Positions 1 to 11,171 of a stretch of DNA of 64,000 bases are shown here, piece by piece. The notes under the pieces were generated by a model. That model was not told the origin of the DNA. It saw only the letters and a list, made by a program, of their open reading frames with translations, and made no database searches. The translations under genes and the position numbers were made by a program. Numbering within the stretch: position 1 is the first letter of the stretch; each line of letters opens with the position of its first letter. Source of the DNA: Scalesia atractyloides (lineage: Eukaryota > Streptophyta > Magnoliopsida > Asterales > Asteraceae); assembly GCA_947069175.1 (NCBI GenBank), contig CAMTDV010000007.1:50301681-50365680 (forward strand). The letters run 5' to 3'.

Positions 1-65
1 AAGTACTGATGCAATCAGAGCATAAGTCGAACAGGTCATGGATGGAATGGCGTCAATTGTTCCCC

Positions 66-1298
66 AATGAATTATTTATTAGCTATAATTAGGGGGCCGG
101 TGACTCAAAAAAAGCGGAGCACATCAAGAATCTGAAAAGATGTAACAAGCTCAGTTTTATTGACAACCAAGAAACTCAAATGTTGAACTCTTCCAGCATA
201 CAGGTCAGTTCTTTCTAGGGTACCACACCGTTTGATTTCGATTAAGTTGATGCAAGTGGCAGGTCTAGAGTCTTGTTAAATATCTGGGATCCCTTGCTTT
301 TTTGCAAAAGCGTCCTTACAAAACATATTTTTCCTGGCCACATCGGTAATTTACGTGATGTGGTAGATGATGTTATTGTAGAAAATGTCTATGCGCCACA
401 TAATTCAGGCCTGAAGAGGCAATTATGGGCAGATTTGTCAATGCTAATGAGTTCTCACTTGGGCTCATGGATCTTGCTTAGGGACTTTAATTGTGTACGT
501 ATTCTTTGTGAAAGAAGGAACTCGCAATTCTGTCCTGAAACCGATGGGGATTTCAATGGCTTTATAAATAATGCGGGTTTATCTAAATATTCGTTGTTGG
601 GATGTTCGTTCACATACATGACAAATGATGGCAAAAGATTTAGCTACATTGATAGTATGTTGGTGTGCCACTCGTTCCTGTCCAAATGGCCTTCGGCAAA
701 ATTTATCGGCCTTCCTAGGTACAAGTCCGACCACAGGCCATTATTTCTACTCTGCTCGGAGGTAAATTTCGGGGCCTCTCCGTTCAGATTTTTTAACTCC
801 TGGCTCAAAGAAGATGTATTAGATGCTTTAGTCCGTAACACGTACAAAAATGTGGCTTTTTTACACCCTTTAGATAAATTATTGGCAACAAGACTTAACG
901 CAGTCAAGGCTGCCATTCGGCCTTGGTGTGAAGAAGTGAAGTCCAGAAATAACGGGTTGATACTATACTTAAAAAATAAAGTCAAACACCTAGATATCAA
1001 ATCTGAGAGCATGGAGCTAAACTATGTGGAGGTAAAAGAAAGGGAATCTTGGCTAAAGGCCATAAACGATATAGAGAACTCAAACTCGGAGGATCTAAAG
1101 CAAAGGGTAAAGGTGAAATGCGTGCAAGATTGGGATGAGAACTCGTCCTTCTTTTATGGTATGATAAAAAGTCACCAAAAAAATAATAGGATTAACGGCC
1201 ACAGTTTCAATGATGTATGGGTTTCGCAACCCGATGAACTAAAAGATGGCATAATGGAATACTTTGAATCGGTATTCAAGGAGGAAACAAGGTCATGA
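66..1298 (+). pseudogene. LINE endonuclease/exonuclease/phosphatase domain (broken)
   Basis: This is the remnant of the endonuclease that nicks target DNA during LINE retrotransposition. Around 66-190 the frame reads a degenerate ISYN-x-GAGDSKKAEHIKNL stretch followed by QETQM, which contains the family's catalytic glutamate. Stops occur near 88, 208 and 243. DASGRS follows at about 249. A long open stretch from 273 to 1298 carries LLRDFNCVR (the DFN motif) and the C-terminal SDHRPL motif at residues about 152-157, which holds the catalytic Asp-His pair. After it comes the linker that leads into RT. Domain order and motifs make the family clear, and the stops mean no full-length protein. Confidence 0.85.
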
Positions 1299-2930
1299 CC
1301 CATGTTTGTTAATAGGGGTTTCAAACGGCTCAATCTGTCTGAAATCAGCCATGTTGGTTAAACGGTTCTCTAAAGAAGAAGTAAAGGAGGCGGTATGGAG
1401 TTGTGGGAATGAAAAGGCACCCGGGTCCGACGGTTTCACTTTTAAGTTCCTAAAGTCGTTTTGGGATATTCTCGAGGAGGACTTCTATTGTGTTTTGGAT
1501 CATTTCTATGTACATGGGACTTTGAGTCGTGGGTGTAACTCAAGCTTCATCACTCTTGTACCAAAAATTGTAAACCCACAAACCATTAGCAATTTTCGCC
1601 TGATTAATCTTATTGGATGCATCTCGAAAGTTATAGCAAAGGTCCTTGCTACTAGACTGAAACAAGTCATTAGGTCGGTGGTGAGTGACAACCAAACCGC
1701 GTACATCGAAGGAAGTATTCTTGAGGGCCCTTTAAGGGTAAATGAGATCACCTCATGGACCAAAAAAACGAAAAGAAAGGCAATGCTCTTCAAGGTGGAT
1801 TTCGGAAACGCCTTCGACTCACTCAATTTGGCATTCTTGGACTCGGTAATGGAATAAATGGCTTTCCCATGTCTTTGGAGGAAATGGGTCATGGGTTTAT
1901 TATGGTCGGCATGAATGTCCATATTGGTAAATGGCTCTCCCGCTTTGGAATTCGATATCCAAAGGGGTGTATGTCAAGGCCATCCCTTATCATCGCCATG
2001 GAAGCCCTACATGTTGCTACGGATAGTGCTAAAGAAGTGGGTATTTTTAAAGGTACTAATACACCGAATGTGGAGCCGACACTTTCACACCTACTATACA
2101 CGGATGACGTGCTATTTATGGGTGAGTGGTCCGAATCTAATTTTCATAACCTTGCACATATCCTTAGATGTTTCCACTTTTCGTCCGGTTTAAAAGTAAA
2201 CTTCTCCAAAAGCCTTCTGTATGGTGTGGTTGTTGACAATGGGGAGATCTCGCGTATGGCATCAATACTTGATTGTAAAACATGTGCTTTCCCTTTTGTC
2301 TACCTTGGGCTTCCGGTAGGCGCCAACATGGGTCTTAAAAAGATTGGAGACCCATCGTCGAACGCTTTGAAAATAAACTATCCATGTGGAAAGCGAGAAC
2401 ATTATCGTTTGGAGGTAGGTTAATAATCAAGGCAGTGCTAGGTAACTTACCGACTTACTATTTTTCACTTTTCAATGCCCCGGTTGAAGTGGTCAATCGG
2501 TTGGAAAAAATTAGACGCAAGTTTCTTGGGGAGGATGTCTCGAAAACAACAAAATATGTTGGGCTCCTTGGTACAAGGTTGTTGCACCTTTTAACAAAGG
2601 GGCTTGGGTATTGGACGCTTATCATCGATAAATAAGGCGCTTATGGTGAAATGGAGTGTGAGACTCAAGAATTAACCCTCACAACTTTGGGTGCGAGTAA
2701 TTGTGGTTATTCACCAAGGTGTACTCCTTACTCGTCAATTCCACTAAAGAACTCGCTAGGAAGAGTTTGGATGGCATTGTTAACATGGGTCGGGTATCGG
2801 CTAACCAACCATTTAACGTTAACACCAGGCTGAAAGTGAAATTGGGAGGGGCGAAAAAACATATTTCTGGTTGGATAGATGGGCTGGAAGTAGTCCGTTA
2901 CGGGATCCACTTTTAGGTGGTTTAGTGAAA
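1264..2930 (+). pseudogene. LINE reverse transcriptase (broken)
   Basis: This reverse transcriptase copied LINE RNA at the nicked target. The open stretch 1264-1857 shows the plant LINE RT order: EKAPGSDGF, SFITLVPK, FRLINLIGCISKVIAKVLATRL, DNQTAYIEG, then motif A as KVDFGNAFDSL with the first catalytic Asp. The frame then shifts. Motif B (GVCQGHPLSS) is in the frame at 1915-2193, and the catalytic box is YTDD near 2098-2110 in the frame at 1755-2423. Downstream pieces (2384-2635, 2701-2930) carry the thumb (SFGGRLIIKAVL) and the FWLDRW motif in shifted frames. At least four frame changes make it non-functional. Confidence 0.87.
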
Positions 2931-3050
2931 AATACTAACAACACTCAGTCAACGTTTCGTGGGACTATGGTAGTGAAACTGTGCAACAAAATTTGGCCGC
3001 TACAGTGAATGTGAAGAGTTGATGCGGTGTTGGGTGCTGAAAATATTGGC

Positions 3051-3055
3051 CATGG
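3051..3055. repeat. Target-site duplication CATGG, left copy
   Basis: Five bases directly left of the LTR start TGTCACA. They are repeated exactly at 6438-6442. Confidence 0.88.
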
Positions 3056-5659
3056 TGTCACAACCCGGATTTCTAACCCGAAATCCAAACACCGTGGGCA
3101 CGGGTGGGGAGTATCGTGACGTAAGTTGATAACATCATTATCAATTAAACAAAGCACAACGGAAGTCTTGGAGTAAAATTATATTACAAACCGAATGTTT
3201 CAAAGATAAATAAAATAATATACAGGCTCGTAATAGAAGATCCACAGGCGGATCGTAAAATGTACAAGAAAGAATATAAAACAGACTTTAGGCAGATCTA
3301 AGGATTTGCAAGATCCTCTTATTCACTACCGAGCAGCTTCCGGCCTATTTCGTATTGTACCTGCAATTTAGCCTTTGGACAATACGTCAGCTTATGCTGG
3401 TAAATACACCCAACTGACTCATTTTGAAAATATTAAAAATGGTTTTAAGTGCAAATGTCACAAAATCTTTTATTAACTTGGGAAAGTTGAAATTCAACTT
3501 GTATCAGATTCACATGGTTTGTCAATACATACAAGGCCCAGGACAGAAACCGAGACATGATTAAATACACACCACTCAGGTACTCACGAAGGAGTCATCC
3601 CCAACGTCTTGGGCATATTGCATATGAGTATCAAAAGGTGTATGCCTACACCCATGCTAAGGTCGTGGCAAAAAACTAATGTATTGAGCCCAGGATATCC
3701 ACGACACGGTAATTTAACCCCCGATGTTTAAGTTATCAAACAAAACTGATTATAACGAAATATGGGGTTTACTAGCCACAAACGGCATTCGATTGACCCC
3801 ATTTTGGACCAAGCGGTAATAATTTACCGTATCCCAAGCCCGTAAAAGGGAAAATAAGTCGAGAGTATTTACCTGAGCTTTTTTCTTCTTTTATTTTTAA
3901 ATAACTCAGCCGTATACAAAAGTACCAAGTGCAGATAGATTTACAAGGAAGGCTCTAGTCTGGATTATGGCATAAGCTAGCCAATCAAATATAACGGTTT
4001 TATAAACCGAATAGTGTACATGATCATTACGTATAACGCTTGATTAAACGATGGTCGGATAGAATGTAGTTTAATCCCGACAAGTACTTGACTTGTATAA
4101 TATGGGTAAACTATAAACATTCTGGATTTTGAGACTTAAATGACAAGGTTAAACCCTTTCGGTTAATTTCCGAAAAATGGTTACACATACGTAACCGAGC
4201 GCATATTAGCGATATCGGGTCAACCGGATAAGTCATGGACAAGTTCTATATGCCATTATATTATAAAATAAGTTAAAATATCAGTAGGATATCAACTTAT
4301 ATGCCCGTTAAGGTTTTAAAACGAAACTATGCCCCATAAGGGCATTTTGGTAATTTCATACCATATAAAAAGAACTTGAATATAATTTAATGTTATAATT
4401 ATAAGTGTTATGTAGAAATACTTTATTTATGATATAATATTAGTAGGATGTCAATTATATGTGCAAATTATCTTTTATGACCAAACTATGGCACCGAGGG
4501 GCATTTTGGTCATTTTACACATAGTTTATAAATTAATTGGGATCTGAGTTTATAACTTGTACCTACTGTAAATATGTTTAAAAATAAGTTTTAAAATCAG
4601 TAGATACCAAGTCTTGGTCAATAATATAGTTTAAAACCATACTATGCGCCGAAACGACGCTTATGTCGTAAAATGACGTCTTTATGCGATGTTTATGAAA
4701 ATGACATTAGGGTCTGATTAAAATGTTTTAAATATGTTATTTAATATAAATATCAGTAGGTAAATGATTTATCTTAAGAGATTGATTAAAAATCATTTTA
4801 CGAGTCACAAGGACTAAAACCGTCATTTATCGACATAGTTTAAGGACCTGCTTGGAAACTCAGTTTATAATTTGGTTTAACATTCCAAATGATCTACTTA
4901 TAATATTACATCAGTAGAAACTCATTTTCAAGTTTATTACCATTTAAAACTTTGTTTTATGTAAAAAGGACATTTTTGTCAAAATGACATAATTATGGAA
5001 CTTGTGCATAAACTTAGATTCTGATTATGATCATGTAATATAACCTCAGAGGGTTATGATACATTATATTATGATCATAATGCAACTTTAGATCAGTAGG
5101 TAACTAATCTAAATCGGGTTAGAATCGAGTCAAAGCAGAAATCAAACTTTGCGACTTTCGGTTTGCGAACGACCCTAGAACTGAAATTGACGAGCCGAAT
5201 ATGTTTATACATGTTCTAATAATTATTTCCAACTTGTTTAAGTGTCAAAAACAGGTTTCATAACATATATAATGTCAATTTATGATTTTTCCAAAAATGG
5301 AATGTTTGACTTTTAATAACATAACTTTGACCCGTGAATTGGTCTAGCAAACGTGATCTTCAGGAGGTGCCCTTTATAGGGACTAACACCTATCTTATTA
5401 TGATCACTTAGCCATGTTCATTTGAACAATGGCTGGACCATAATGGTCTTAACCGAAAGTCAAAGCGTTTGCCGTAAAACGCTTGACTTTTGACCATAGA
5501 AGCCTATAAACGAAAATGCAAGAGCAAGAACACTTACAAGAGGTTCCTAGAATGCAAGAGAATTAAGTTGGATGCTCCTTTCAGTTAGGAACTTCCAGAG
5601 GAGGGAGAAGAGTGATTTTAATGAGAAAGGTGCAAGTTGGAATGAGAACTTATGCACCG

Positions 5660-5666
5660 ATTTATA
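5660..5666 (-). promoter_or_regulatory. Candidate LTR TATA box
   Basis: Minus-strand TATAAAT, at the place that aligns with TATAAATA in the related LTRs (50138-50145 and 53238-53245). It is the probable core promoter of this family; no transcription data are available. Confidence 0.5.
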
Positions 5667-6035
5667 GTTGGAGAGCTCAAAGGAGGTGAAGCCAGGTGTT
5701 TAGGGTGTAAGAAGAAGCTTACAAGTGTCCCAAAACATGGCATAGCAGTTTAGAGAAGCGATGGTTTCGTTTTAATGGTTTTGGAGCTTTGCTTGGTCTC
5801 CGAACAAATTTTCCGCGTCAGACCTGTACTCGCGGGGCGCGAGAGACTCAGGCCAGGTCTCTCACGGCCCGCGACCGCCCCATGGTCAGTTTCAAAATTT
5901 GACGCTTTAGCCCCTTAAATTTAAAAGCTTCTAAAAACCTTTTTAAACACCTTTTTGGCACTTTAAGCCCTCCGTAGCCAATACTGGCATACCCGGGATT
6001 ATGCCCGAACATTGTCGAGCTCTCGGTTCGTTAAA

Positions 6036-6356
6036 AGGTCACTCAGGGTATAAATTAACATGTTGACACTTTTAATCACTCCATTATCCAACTTCATATA
6101 TTTACAAAATTGAACGCTCTCGTCCAACAAATGGCACGTATGAGAGTTAGGACTTCATAAAGGATCACTCAGAGGCTTATTACAAGCATGTTGATTCCGA
6201 TGTCACTCAGAGGCTGCGCATGTTGACATATCAGTCACTCAGAGGCTAATGATTCAAGCATGTTGACATATCAGTCACTCAGAGGCTGTTATTTATGCAT
6301 GTTGACATCGGACCGTCACTCAGAGGCTCAGTTCGAGCATGTTGACGCCTTTAGTC
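6036..6356. repeat. LTR-terminal minisatellite, GTCACTCAGAGGCT...GCATGTTGAC units
   Basis: About seven imperfect units of 33-45 bp, each with GTCACTCAGAGGCT, a variable spacer of 8-13 bp and GCATGTTGACA. The same array recurs at the same LTR position at 50519-50875 and 53589-53945, so it belongs to the LTR family. Confidence 0.85.
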
Positions 6357-6437
6357 CTTATTGGTCTTTAATAGACTATATTTAAAAATACAACACGTGT
6401 CACTATATTATTGGACACGATTTTACAGAGTGTTACA

Positions 6438-6442
6438 CATGG
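6438..6442. repeat. Target-site duplication CATGG, right copy
   Basis: Directly follows the LTR end TGTTACA and matches 3051-3055 exactly. Confidence 0.88.
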
Positions 6443-6938
6443 GTCAGAAACTTGGTTGTGGGCTTCGGGTTACCACCAAGATGAATTTCATGTTTGTTGT
6501 CTGACACCGGAGCTCGATGGCATTCCAGTCATTCAGAGACGGGTTAGTTGGATTCCGAAGAAAATAAATTGCTTTTTCTTGAGGGTTGTGCTCGATAGAA
6601 TTCCAACTAGAGAGGCTCTAATAAAGAGGAAAGTGTCACTGACATCGGACAAATGTGTGATCTGTGACAAGGTGATCGAAATTGCTGACCACTTATTGAT
6701 AACAAGCGAGTTCGCTCAGCAAGTCTGGCTTGCAGTATCGTTGTCGATTAAGGTCCCCCTACCAAGGTATTTATTGAGCGTGGTAGAATTATTGGAACAT
6801 CTTGGTACATTAAAGCTTACAGGTGAAAAGATGAAGGCTTTGTACTCCATTGTGGCTGTGGTTTGCTGGTCTATATGGACTAGGACGCAGTGCCACAAGT
6901 TTCAACAACAAGGCGGCTCATGTCTCCAGGATAATTAG
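6443..6938 (+). pseudogene. LINE zinc-binding (zf-RVT) C-terminal domain
   Basis: This is the RT-associated zinc-binding domain that follows plant LINE reverse transcriptases. It is the continuation of the LINE after the solo LTR. The frame shows W-IPKKINCFFLRVVLDRIPTREALIKRK, then the Cys/His cluster CVICDKVIEIADHLL and the downstream FAQQVW motif, all standard for this domain. The first residues of the open frame at 6411-6442 belong to the LTR and the target repeat, so the LINE part begins at about 6443. It ends at a stop at 6938 after a CWSIWTRT segment, also typical of these proteins. This piece is nearly intact but has no functional upstream RT. Confidence 0.85.
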
Positions 6939-7136
6939 GGATATAAAGGTTTTATCGTTTCTTTAGATGAACTCAAGAACAGCATCAATGAAAATGCAAT
7001 GGAAAAATGGTGTGAATTTAGTATGAAATGGTAGCTATGTAATTTCTCTTTGAATTCCTTTATACTGTACTGCACATTGAGCAGCTTGCTGAATATGTGT
7101 TGTTTTCTTTTATAAAACTACTGCCTTTCAAAAAAA
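6939..7136 (+). other. LINE 3' untranslated region and A-rich tail
   Basis: No coding signal. The stretch ends in CTTTCAAAAAAACAAAT, a plausible decayed poly(A) tail that marks the LINE's 3' end. The exact end is uncertain. Confidence 0.55.
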
Positions 7137-8961
7137 CAAATATATTAAATCACAATTATTCTTGTGGATAAATCATAGATTCATAGTGCTGCTTCCTATA
7201 ACTGGTCAAGTTGGTGTCGCTATTTTTTGTCTTGTTTTCAATATCGGATCTATAGTACAAGTAACTTAGGCGTAACTTTGTAGAAATGTAATCAAGTTTG
7301 CTAATTATTCCAATTTAAGTCACTGAAACTTGAAACTTTTTTTGTCCTTCTAAAGTTATTGAAGTTTCATTTTTATCTAATACTGTGTAATTTCAGTTAT
7401 CAATGATGATGTGTCATGTTTCATAAAAAATAACATGGAACTTTTCAATTAGATTATTCTAAAATTTATAAATAATCAGTTTTAAGTTGAAAATATTTTT
7501 TTAGTTTTTATAAATCATAAATTTTTATTTTAGTGACTAAAATTGAACAATCGAAAAACACTGAGAATGTAATTATATACCAATTAATAATAAAAAATGT
7601 AGACGAATGTGAAGATCATAACCTGACATCCCATTGGTAATAATACGGTGAATACGACGATCCTGGTTTTCCAATACAAATAAAAATGTTAGAAAGAAAA
7701 TGATTTTGTGCCATTTGCAGTTTTTAAACAGTGGATATTTCGTATATAAATACAATTCACATTTTGATAGATGATTGAATATTGAAACCTCGAAGGTTTA
7801 AAGGTTTTTAGGGTTTAATAGATGTTTTGATTTTACACACTACTAATATTAACAAAAATTAAGAAAAATAATATTAACGTGAGGAACTCGTAGTTACACA
7901 CTATTATAATACTAAATTAGAGTTTGATTATTTTAAAGGGACAAAAAAAAATTTGGATTACTTAATCGAAACAGCTGTCAAAGTTTCTTATATTTCTGTG
8001 GCATTTTCCCTTAATATTAGTGCAAACTTGTAATTTTAGATTTGTTTGATTTCTTATACAAGTAAATACTCTATGTTTATAATTTGTTAGATTTTGTCTT
8101 GGTTTAAAACACAGAAAAACGAGTAACATTTATAACAATCAAAGAAAGAAAATAGCCCTAAAATTTCATTTCGTTTTAGGTCTCTAAAAAGGTTGGAACC
8201 GCCCTGCTTGTTTTAACATTTCAAGTTTGTTTGTATTGTGGTGTGTTTTTATCCCTTTTTTTAGTCCATGCATCTGTTTTTTTGTATCGCCCAACTACCC
8301 ACTGCTTTTGTTAGTTAAAATATATAGGCTGTAAAAAGAAACACTTGATTTTAGTAGCATCATTCTAATCTACAAAAAGATTTTGTAACTTTTATTAAAA
8401 GAATATGTTCAATGGTGGTCATAAATATTCATTCTCTACTAGCATTAAAAGAATGTGATAAAATTGTTTTATTAAAATAAAGATTCACTTGATATTTGGA
8501 AAAAAGGTAAAAAGGTTAAGTATTCCCAGGGCATAAGCTGAAAAGTATAATAATAGAAATAAATGTTGGGTACCACGGTATGGTACAAATATCAATTTAC
8601 GCGAAAATATATGTTGGTACGACAGTGGGCATATAACATGGTACAACTAATGACTTGAAGTAAATCTTAAATTTGTAGCTAGATCCATGTACATGGGTCC
8701 ATCCCACCTAGACTCCGTCACAAGAAATATAGAAGATCTATGCCCATTAGCGTAATTTCACATCATGTTAATCATTAAACTTACAACACTATCTACCATC
8801 ACTATACTTTCAATGTAGTACTCCTTTCATAGTTGTAGTGCCTAAAAAGAATTCCATCTTTGACGGGTGGTAGAGGCTCGCGTATCTTGAGAAGAAGAAC
8901 AGGTCCAATTTTTGAAATGGGATAAATTAGGATTTATTTGTTGTAATTTATGAGTTGGGTT
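7137..8961. other. AT-rich intergenic DNA, no gene seen
   Basis: Only short open frames, none with a recognisable domain. Many A/T runs and no clear repeat boundary. I see nothing that I can name here. Confidence 0.6.
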
Positions 8962-8969
8962 ACTGTAAC

Positions 8970-9155
8970 CAGGGGCGTAGCTTCTAGTGGGCTGAGGTGG
9001 CGGCTGACTCCCAGAACTTTTTGTTTAATAGTGGAATGTATGTAGTTTTCGTATAAATTTTTTTGGTATATACGTTTTCAACCCCCCGGTTTTATAGAAA
9101 TTTTTTGTTACATACTTTTTCGACTCCCGGTTAGAAATCTCAAGCTTCGCCACTA
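8970..9155. mobile_element. hAT-type MITE (186 bp)
   Basis: It begins CAGGGGCGTAGCTTC and ends AAGCTTCGCCACTA, imperfect terminal inverted repeats like the CAGGGGCGGAGC ends of plant hAT elements. The flanks ACTGTAAC (8962-8969) and ACCGTAGC (9156-9163) match at 6 of 8 positions, consistent with a decayed 8 bp hAT target duplication. There is no coding capacity. It lies about 700 bp upstream of the SAUR start codon. Confidence 0.65.
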
Positions 9156-9557
9156 ACCGTAGCATTTGCTGTCATAAAAAAGTTGTAGTTCCTAACAGCG
9201 TAATCAATCAGCAACATCATTCGGAGCATGTGTTTGTCGTCAACTTGTAATCTGGTCTCAACATTTTGACCTTAACTTCGAGTCTAGCTAGATAGAGTTC
9301 CATGATCAGCTTTGGTTCGTCGCCTTTAAGAATGCGATTTTGACTTCTTCAACATTCTCTAATATATACTTTAATCCATTGTTTTTAATAATTACTAACT
9401 GATCATTGCAGCTATTTCTTAAAAAGATATACTAACTATTGTTTTCAATAATTAATAATTCTCTACTCTAGTGCTTTTAATAGGCTACTAATTGTATTTT
9501 TTTGTAAAAAGAAAATTACTAGTATCAATAAATTAGTAGAAAAACACGAAGCAGACT

Positions 9558-9563
9558 CACGTG
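9558..9563. promoter_or_regulatory. G-box CACGTG upstream of SAUR
   Basis: A perfect palindromic CACGTG about 310 bp before the SAUR ATG. G-boxes bind bHLH (PIF/BZR-type) and bZIP factors, and many SAUR genes are PIF targets. Its use here is inferred from sequence and position only. Confidence 0.4.
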
Positions 9564-9762
9564 AATGAGAATCTATAGTTAATTCACTTGCTCAGTTTGA
9601 TTGATGTGTACATAACTGCTTGTGCATCTTACTTGTACGCGTTATTTTAGTTTATTTCTATAATAATACTTTTAAAATTAATATAGTACATTCCTGGAAA
9701 AGATGTTGATGGGCCAAGCCATTTGAGGCTCTATCATCCAAGATAAGGTGCAATGCAGTGAA

Positions 9763-9769
9763 TATATAT
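9763..9769 (+). promoter_or_regulatory. Candidate SAUR TATA box
   Basis: TATATAT about 110 bp upstream of the ATG, which would give a start near 9795 and a leader of about 80 nt, normal for SAUR genes. Confidence 0.5.
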
Positions 9770-9874
9770 CGAAGTCTCAAGCCCTCCTCAAAGTACTGCA
9801 AGTTTCTTTTTTATCCAAAATAGTAGTCTTTCACGAGCTTATACATACATCTTTTTTCTCGGTCGCTAAAAAAT

Positions 9875-10174
9875 ATGGGTCTCACGTGGTTATCTTCGTC
9901 GATTTCTATTGTTAAAGGTTTCAGCAGATTGAGCTCCCATCACAGCAGAAATCATAATTGGGATGTGCCAAAAGGTCATCTAGCAGTGTATGTTGGTGAA
10001 GAGCAAAAGAGGCGGTTTGTTGTCCCGATATCATACTTGGAACAACCATTATTCCAAAACTTGTTACGCCAATCCGAGGAAGAATTTGGGTTTGAGCATC
10101 CAATGGGAGGTCTAACTCTTTCTTGCCAAGAGGATGTGTTTAACCAGCTCACAGCCATATTACATACTTTTTGA
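9875..10174 (+). CDS. SAUR family protein (auxin-induced, short SAUR20/SAUR-like clade)
   Basis: A 99-residue intronless gene, the usual size for short SAUR proteins. Residues about 28-95 form the whole SAUR domain: WDVPKGHLAVYVGE at the start, then RFVVPISYLEQPLFQNLL, EEEFGFEHPMGGLTL and a final CQEDVF helix. SAURs of this clade inhibit PP2C-D phosphatases at the plasma membrane, which keeps the H+-ATPase active and promotes auxin-driven cell expansion (family knowledge). The ATG at 9875 follows an A-rich context (AAAAAATATGG) and is the first in frame. A TATA-like box and a G-box lie upstream. No frameshift or stop is present, so the gene looks functional. It is the only host gene that I can support in the window; SAURs often occur in clusters, but no second copy is here. 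Confidence 0.95.
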   Translation: MGLTWLSSSISIVKGFSRLSSHHSRNHNWDVPKGHLAVYVGEEQKRRFVVPISYLEQPLFQNLLRQSEEEFGFEHPMGGLTLSCQEDVFNQLTAILHTF

Positions 10175-10578
10175 TGTGTTGTAGACCACCGGTGTAACTA
10201 CTAAGGAACCTGCCACTAGTGACCCTGAAATTTTTTGATTAGTTACTTGTATTGGAAACTCATTTTTTATGTGCTATATATTATTTGACACACCTTTAGT
10301 GATAATTCACCGACATTATAGATGGATGATGAGCCTTCTATCTTCAGAATTGTTTTTATTATTGTTCTTTCACCTCTTTGAGAGATATACAAAGAAATAC
10401 TTCAAAGTTGTATGTTGGTAGGAGTGGGGATTCCAGTTCAGGAAAGTGTATAGAAATGTTCTCTTGCGTTTGGGATAATTAGTAAAATAGACAAGGCTGA
10501 CCCAAAAAAATCAATAATAGACATGGAAATCAGCCTGCAAAATAATCTTCTCTCATCTCCTCCGATAAGAGGTCGTAA
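10175..10578. other. SAUR 3' flank, nothing recognised
   Basis: AT-rich and without coding signal. I looked for the SAUR mRNA-instability (DST) element and did not find a convincing one. Confidence 0.5.
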
Positions 10579-10600
10579 CATCTGCTCTACCGACTGAGGC
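10579..10600 (-). repeat. tRNA-like A-box fragment, possible SINE remnant
   Basis: On the minus strand it reads GCCTCAGTCGGTAGAGCAGA, which matches the D-arm/A-box part of an elongator tRNA. No B box follows at tRNA spacing, so it is at most the head of a truncated tRNA-derived SINE or a tRNA fragment. Confidence 0.35.
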
Positions 10601-10637
10601 AAGTAGAATTTAACCTACACGTTTTGGTAAAAAGTGT

Positions 10638-10805
10638 ATGCTCTTTTGGTGAAAGCGCCGGCCAAGCCCACGATTCTTGTGAAAAAACCGGCAAAACCCC
10701 AAACAATTTTTTTGAAAAGCTCCAGTTAAGCCCGCTCTTGTTTGTCAAAAATGCTGGATAAGCTCATGCTTTTGGTGAAAAGTGCCGTTAAACCTAGCAA
10801 ATGTC
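10638..10805. repeat. Diverged minisatellite, about 32 bp period, 5 units
   Basis: Five imperfect copies of a unit of the form CTTTTGGTGAAAAGCGCCGG-(C/T)AAGCCCA. The repeated landmarks are TTGTGAAAA/TGGTGAAAA and AAGCCC/AACCCC/AAGCTC. There is no coding sense. Confidence 0.6.
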
Positions 10806-11166
10806 TATATTTGAAATTTCTTGGTCTAACTTTGATTATTTTTGTAATTTTCCACTGTTCTATAGGCTCTACCTATGTACTGTTGATTTCAAATTATTGC
10901 AAACAAAGTTTATAAAGCAATTTCTTTTACATTCAAGGGAAAATTTTTCTTACGAGTCATCTTAAATTTTTATTTGTTGGCTGAAACCCAACTAATCATT
11001 GGGGCATGATATACTCCAAAGTTACCACATAAAGAATCTACAGTCCGAAAACATAAGGAGCAAAATGAAAAGGACATGAAAGGAGTTACCGAATATGCTA
11101 TGGTTATAAAACCGATCATAAATAATATTTACTGAAGAAAACTTCAGTCACAAATTATTCAAAAAG
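10806..11166. other. Intergenic DNA, nothing recognised
   Basis: AT-rich, with no open frame of interest and no terminal repeats. Confidence 0.5.
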
Positions 11167-11171
11167 CTAAA

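Larger units (their letters stand above)
3056..6437 (-). mobile_element. Solo LTR (3382 bp) of the E8 chromovirus family
   Basis: On the + strand it runs TGTCACA...TGTTACA, so both ends have the canonical TG/CA of an LTR, and it is flanked by CATGG on each side. It can be followed along most of its length beside the LTR of the minus-strand element at 47530-50960, with the same order of landmarks: the opening TGTCACA-CCGGATTT, the AGCAGCTTCCGGCCTATTT segment, repeated GACATTT-GTCAAAATG segments, and the terminal GTCACTCAGAGGCT array. Only one LTR and no internal region is present, the usual product of recombination between the two LTRs of a full element. The orientation (-) is inferred from that relative, whose pol reads on the minus strand. 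Confidence 0.88.
1..7136 (+). mobile_element. Degenerate LINE (non-LTR retrotransposon), split by a solo LTR
   Basis: This is a plant L1-type element read on the + strand. Its order is an endonuclease (from about 66), a reverse transcriptase (about 1264-2930), then, after a 3.4 kb solo LTR, an RT-associated zinc-binding domain (6443-6938) and a short A-rich tail near 7122-7136. The left edge may lie outside the window, because the first 65 bases already look like LINE sequence. Stops and frameshifts occur in every domain, so it is inactive. Removing 3056-6437 plus one CATGG copy brings the two LINE halves back together, which shows that the LTR arrived later. No target-site duplication of the LINE can be checked without its 5' end. 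Confidence 0.88.

Noticed and set aside
6036..6356. CRISPR-like direct repeats with variable spacers
   Set aside because: A eukaryotic LTR minisatellite: variable spacing, the spacers are related to one another, the array recurs at the same place in three LTRs, and no cas genes are present.
10175..10345. SAUR DST mRNA-instability element (GGA-ATAGATT-GTA)
   Set aside because: Only an ATAGATG near 10320 without properly placed partners.
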